A stretch of DNA of 5,692 nucleotides, from NCBI GenBank assembly GCA_946528255.1, contig CAMMYR010000049.1, positions 1 through 5,692 on the forward strand, in the 5' to 3' direction. How positions within the stretch are numbered: position 1 is the stretch's first letter; each line of letters opens with the position of its first letter. The position numbers and the translations under genes are program-made. This document shows positions 5,512 to 5,692 of this stretch, one piece after another. The DNA is from an uncultured Methanomicrobiales archaeon (GTDB lineage: Archaea; Thermoplasmatota; Thermoplasmata; Methanomassiliicoccales; Methanomethylophilaceae). The notes below the pieces were generated by a model. It saw only the letters and a program-made list of their open reading frames with translations. It was not told where the DNA came from and ran no database searches.

Positions 5512-5692
5512 GGGATCCTCGGAGGAATGGGAATGCAGCTTAGCGAGATAATGGAAGCGGACTTCAGGAGGCTGACCGCGGAGGAGCAGGGCATCAGGGA
5601 GATGGTCGAGGAGGGCAGGTCCCAGGGCAGATCCCAAGGCAGAGCCGAATCCGATGCGGACAAGAACGGGAGGATCGCCGATGCGGTGATGC
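5512..5692 (+). repeat. 333-bp tandem repeat, copy C (cut by right window edge)
   Basis: The third unit follows copy B directly and continues past the window. Relative to B it is identical from 5512 to 5618. It then carries a net 24-bp deletion in the tetrapeptide region, after which it resembles copy A (GRAE codons, and a final base C at 5692 as at 5050) rather than copy B. Confidence 0.93.
5533..5692 (+). CDS. Second free-standing Rpn tail protein, shortened repeat region (partial)
   Basis: The frame starts at ATG 5533, 7 nt after GGAGG (5521-5525), 30 nt beyond the stop of the previous tail ORF and in the same frame. It reads MQLSEIMEADFRRLTAEEQG as in copy B, but the tetrapeptide stretch is GRSQ-GRSQ-GRAE: three units against five in copies A and B. 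The loss of 24 bp keeps the frame open to the window edge; about 40 further residues would be expected outside it. Its role would be as for the preceding tail ORF, possibly with a different partner preference because the repeat length differs. Confidence 0.55.
   Translation, partial: MQLSEIMEADFRRLTAEEQGIREMVEEGRSQGRSQGRAESDADKNGRIADAVM

Noticed and set aside
4294..5637. 447-codon open frame on the minus strand across the Rpn gene and its repeats
   Set aside because: It is antisense to a well-supported gene family. It stays open because the repeat period is a multiple of three and the antisense frame has no stop, so the repeated protein segments in it are a by-product of the DNA repeat.
4213..5692. 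One long Rpn protein with repeated tails through readthrough of the TGA stops
   Set aside because: The frame is continuous across the stops, but each unit has its own TGA and the downstream units have their own ribosome-binding sites. Pyrrolysine-using archaea recode UAG, not UGA, so readthrough is not needed or supported.
4846..5692. CRISPR or satellite-type array
   Set aside because: The units are 333 bp, coding and contiguous, with no short repeat-spacer alternation and no cas genes.

Overview
The window looks archaeal. It carries a class I archaeal-type CCA-adding enzyme, a tRNA gene without an encoded CCA, TATA-type promoters in place of bacterial -35/-10 boxes, and strong GGAGG ribosome-binding sites before some genes. 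The GC-rich composition, a BspA-like leucine-rich-repeat surface protein, an archaeal ATPase/DUF234 protein and an Rpn-type PD-(D/E)XK protein together suggest a gut-associated Thermoplasmata methanogen of the Methanomassiliicoccales / Methanomethylophilaceae type. That placement is inference; no marker gene here proves it.

Layout: positions 1-771 (minus) hold the N-terminal part of a secreted or membrane-anchored LRR_5/BspA-like protein that runs off the left edge. Its TATA box overlaps the 3' end of the next gene, and its leader contains an 8-bp-arm hairpin. Positions 862-2274 (minus) encode an intact ATPase with a winged-helix region and a C-terminal PD-(D/E)XK-like DUF234 domain. Upstream of it are two GTAAACA...TGTTTAC palindromes. 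Positions 2491-2563 (minus) are tRNA-Pro(UGG), followed on the same strand at its 5' side by cca (2590-3936). A palindromic TATA element at 3998-4011 serves cca and may also fire rightward over a tiny glycine-rich ORF. From 4213 the strand switches to plus: a full-length Rpn/PDDEXK_2-family protein (4213-5169), then extra tandem copies of only its C-terminal third.

The most interesting part is this right end. A unit of exactly 333 bp (111 codons, including a TGA stop) covering the Rpn C-terminal tail is present three times: inside the full gene, as a free-standing copy, and as a third copy cut by the window edge. The free-standing copies each carry a GGAGG ribosome-binding site 7 nt before an in-frame ATG, so each can encode an approximately 100-residue tail-only protein. 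The third copy differs by exactly two tetrapeptide repeats (a 24-bp loss). In Escherichia coli, separately translated Rpn C-terminal domains (RpnS) block the toxic full-length nuclease (RpnL) in a phage-defence toxin-antitoxin system, and the number of four-residue repeats varies between strains. The locus here looks like an archaeal version in which the antitoxin-like tail has been duplicated into a cassette array. The sequence supports the architecture; the antitoxin function is inference.

The genes do not form one pathway. cca and tRNA-Pro belong together in tRNA maturation. The LRR protein, the ATPase and the Rpn array are accessory-type genes around that housekeeping core.
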